DNA of 6,111 bases from Rhodoferax sp. GTDB lineage: Bacteria; Pseudomonadota; Gammaproteobacteria; Burkholderiales; Burkholderiaceae_C. Positions 5,545 through 6,111 of this stretch are shown in pieces; positions within the stretch are counted from its first letter, which is position 1, and every line of letters begins with the position of its first letter. The stretch spans positions 1-6,111 of the forward strand of contig JAURGS010000152.1 in assembly GCA_030833685.1 (NCBI GenBank), read 5' to 3'. The notes beneath the pieces were generated by a model that made no database searches, was not told the DNA's origin, and saw only the letters and a program-made list of their open reading frames with translations. The position numbers were made by a program, and so were the translations under genes.

Positions 5545-6111
5545 TTGAGTTGATGCAACAAAACTTCGTCCCCATTTTGTTTGTGGGGTTGTTGGCCTTT
5601 TTGCTGATGGGCTTTCCCGTGGCCTTTTCCCTGGCCGCAACCGGATTGGCTTTCGGCTTTCTGGGCATGGAGCTTGGTCTGTTTCCGGCCAACCTGTTTC
5701 AGGCTCTGCCCTTGCGTGTGATCGGCATCATGCAAAACGACACGCTGCTGGCAATTCCTTTTTTCACCTTCATGGGCATTATTCTGGAGCGCAGCCGCAT
5801 GGCCGAGGACCTGCTGGCCACCGTGGCCCAGGTGTTTGGTCCGATTCGAGGTGGTCTGGCTGTGGCAGTGGTGCTGGTTGGCGCCTTGCTGGCCGCAACA
5901 ACTGGCGTGGTCGCTGCTGCGGTGATTTCGATGGGACTGATCTCGCTGCCGATCATGCTTCGGTATGGCTACAACCGCACGATTGCCACCGGCACGATCA
6001 CCGCGTCGGGTACGCTGGCGCAGGCTTTGCCACCATCGCTGGTGCTCATTGTTCTGGCTGACCAGTTGGGTCGTTCCGTGGGTGACATGTACCAAGGCGC
6101 CGTCATTCCGG
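5541..6111 (+). CDS. dctM: TRAP transporter large permease subunit (DctM family), 3' end missing
   Basis: DctM is the large inner-membrane subunit that forms the transport path of the TRAP system. Only 190 codons are inside the window, of about 430 or more expected, and the frame is open to the right edge. The protein is very hydrophobic and shows conserved family blocks: FPVAFSLAATG (25-35), DTLLAIPFFTFMG (67-79), ILERSRMAEDLL (81-92), VGALLAATTGVVAAAVISMG (113-132), RYGYN (141-145), and ASGTLAQALPPS (155-166) followed by ADQLG. These blocks match large permeases that accompany TakP-type binding proteins, so the three genes form one transporter. The ATG at 5541 overlaps the dctQ stop (ATGA) and is preceded by GGGGTG. 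Truncation is due to the window, not to mutation. Confidence 0.95.
   Translation, partial: MIELMQQNFVPILFVGLLAFLLMGFPVAFSLAATGLAFGFLGMELGLFPANLFQALPLRVIGIMQNDTLLAIPFFTFMGIILERSRMAEDLLATVAQVFGPIRGGLAVAVVLVGALLAATTGVVAAAVISMGLISLPIMLRYGYNRTIATGTITASGTLAQALPPSLVLIVLADQLGRSVGDMYQGAVIP

Noticed and set aside
5286..6095. 269-codon minus-strand frame opposite dctQ and dctM
   Set aside because: Its Gln/His/Asn-rich low-complexity product is typical of the complement of hydrophobic coding sequence, while the plus strand gives DctQ and DctM.
1..6111. CRISPR array, tRNA, rRNA, insertion sequence or phage element
   Set aside because: No spaced direct repeats, cloverleaf-like sequence, transposase motif or flanking inverted repeats were seen. 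The window is filled by ordinary chromosomal genes.

Overview
The window looks like chromosomal DNA of a betaproteobacterium, most likely of the order Burkholderiales and plausibly Comamonadaceae. The basis is the recalled resemblance of the Dxs, IspA and TRAP proteins to that group, the fairly high G+C codon use and the compact xseB-ispA-dxs order. No database search was possible, so this placement is an inference.

Layout. Bases 1-213 hold the N-terminal 71 codons of an unrecognised membrane protein on the minus strand that runs off the left edge. Bases 214-453 form a divergent non-coding region with a perfect palindrome, several small hairpins and no promoter I would defend. On the plus strand follow xseB (exonuclease VII small subunit), ispA (farnesyl diphosphate synthase, overlapping xseB by ATGA) and dxs (1-deoxy-D-xylulose-5-phosphate synthase, 76 bases after ispA). 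A 159-base gap (3592-3750) carries a probable but imperfect terminator and a hairpin-rich leader. Next comes a tripartite TRAP transporter: a periplasmic binding protein closely resembling the 2-oxo-acid binder TakP, then the small membrane subunit DctQ, then the large permease DctM, which is cut off by the right edge. A textbook intrinsic terminator lies between the binding-protein gene and dctQ, while dctQ and dctM overlap by ATGA.

How the genes work together. Dxs condenses pyruvate and glyceraldehyde 3-phosphate in the first step of the methylerythritol phosphate pathway. IspA joins the resulting C5 units into C15 farnesyl diphosphate, the precursor of quinone tails, undecaprenyl phosphate and possibly carotenoids. 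XseB belongs to DNA repair and is a conserved passenger in this operon. The TRAP genes form a separate unit for sodium-driven uptake, probably of a 2-oxo acid such as pyruvate. A link between uptake of pyruvate and its use by Dxs is attractive but speculative.

I found no phage, transposon, CRISPR, tRNA, rRNA or clearly novel system. The most interesting material is regulatory: the terminator inside the transporter operon, the structured leader in front of it, and the palindrome and hairpins between the divergent genes at the left.
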